Assembly (NCBI RefSeq): GCF_003473485.1
Contig: NC_053048.1
Location: 16,483,501 to 16,547,500, forward strand
Reading direction: 5' to 3'
Length of the DNA: 64,000 nucleotides
Source: Medicago truncatula
Lineage: Eukaryota; Streptophyta; Magnoliopsida; Fabales; Fabaceae
Below are positions 62,811-64,000 of this stretch, piece after piece; the stretch's first letter is position 1, and every line of letters begins with the position of its first letter. A program made the position numbers and the translations under genes. The notes beneath the pieces are model-generated. The model ran no database searches, was not told where the DNA came from, and was given only the letters and a program-made list of their open reading frames with translations.

Positions 62811-62931
62811 GGTATAGATAGAACGTATTAGATACCATTGATTCCGGTATCTAATAAGTTTTTCTACTCATCTTTTTTTATTGTAATTTTCTATCTTTTT
62901 CTATTTTTAATTATTTTGCTGAACCAACTTG

Positions 62932-63341
62932 TTACGAGATCCTATTGATAGCCTCTACTCGTGTCCTAGCTCGTCGGAGAGCTAGATTTGCCTCAATTTT
63001 TTGTCTTTTCCCTTCAGCCTTATTCAAGTTAGCTTCTGCTATTTTTAGAGTTTGTTGTGCTTCTTGTGGATCAATGTCAATACTCTTTTCCGCATCATTT
63101 ACTAAAATAGTGATCTCATTATTTCCTATTCTAGCAAAACCGCCCATCAGAGCCATCGTTACCCATTGTCGGTTGTTATTGTTAAGGCGTATTTTCAAAA
63201 TACCTATATCTAAAGCTGTGGCAATAGGCGCATGATTTTTAATACCCCAATTTGTCCACTATTAGTAGATAAAATAATTTCCTTCACTTCTGAATCCCAA
63301 ACAGTTCGATTGGGGGTCAGTACACAAAGATTTAAAGTCAT
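62932..63341 (-). pseudogene. atpE: atpE, ATP synthase epsilon subunit, one-base frameshift
   Basis: The ATG is at 63339-63341 and the first residues read [20 protein letters not shown]. The gene is 410 bp, one base short of 136 codons plus stop. After SGQIGVL the run of A (gtattaaaaatcatgcg on the - strand) is one base short, breaking the frame; downstream the original frame resumes as [20 protein letters not shown] and runs to EAINRIS. Epsilon regulates rotation and ATPase activity in CF1. The lesion is in a homopolymer, so it may be real NUPT decay or a base-calling error. Confidence 0.85.
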
Positions 63342-63361
63342 TTCTTGAATTTGTTCTCCAT

Positions 63362-64000
<639 letters not shown>

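Overview
The window is plant nuclear DNA, probably from a papilionoid legume of the inverted-repeat-lacking clade. The evidence is AT-rich sequence packed with nested LTR retrotransposons, plant SINE, MITE, LINE and CACTA pieces, and a long block of chloroplast DNA whose psaA, ycf3, atpE and atpB look pea/clover-like (my recall of the family, not a search). I see no intact host nuclear gene.

Layout. Positions 1-4876 hold old debris: a copia gag fragment, a decayed reverse-strand gene made of four 59-residue Myb/SANT-like repeats, two MITEs of one family, a foldback MITE and a SINE with a 15-bp target duplication. From 4877 a reverse-oriented gypsy-type LTR (H1) begins. Element G1, a chromodomain Ty3/gypsy element on the + strand, sits inside H1 (6585-45897, target duplication gcatc on both sides). 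G1 was itself invaded many times: a solo LTR in gag (8729-10856); a second gypsy element G2 on the - strand (12938-19705), whose LTR carries another solo LTR (13180-14417); a tandem copia array on the - strand (19706-30993); a complete copia element on the + strand (31323-39734); and, in its 3' LTR, a MULE-like MITE (40291-40667) and a 3.4-kb LTR (41843-45259).

After G1 the H1 remnant continues to 46390, followed by a LINE fragment cut by a CACTA transposon end. The block H1-LINE-CACTA is then repeated in tandem (48218-50800). The second H1 copy has the empty G1 target site, so the duplication predates G1.

From 51615 to the window end lies at least 12.4 kb of plastid DNA (NUPT) in normal plastid order: psaA (3'-truncated), ycf3, trnS-GGA, rps4, trnT-UGU, trnL-UAA, trnF-GAA, ndhJ, ndhK, ndhC, trnV-UAC, trnM-CAU, atpE, atpB (cut by the window edge). 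Most reading frames are still open; ycf3 and atpE carry small frame-breaking indels. This fits a young insertion, though a chimeric assembly must be excluded.

The only long intact coding regions outside the plastid block are the two 1303-codon copia polyproteins. These elements lie head-to-head 329 bp apart, forming an 8.4-kb near-palindrome. I did not find a clear new multi-gene system. The most interesting signals are the Myb-like repeat gene, the copia inverted pair, the palindrome clusters and splice-donor-like sites shared by several LTR families, and the empty-site tandem duplication.
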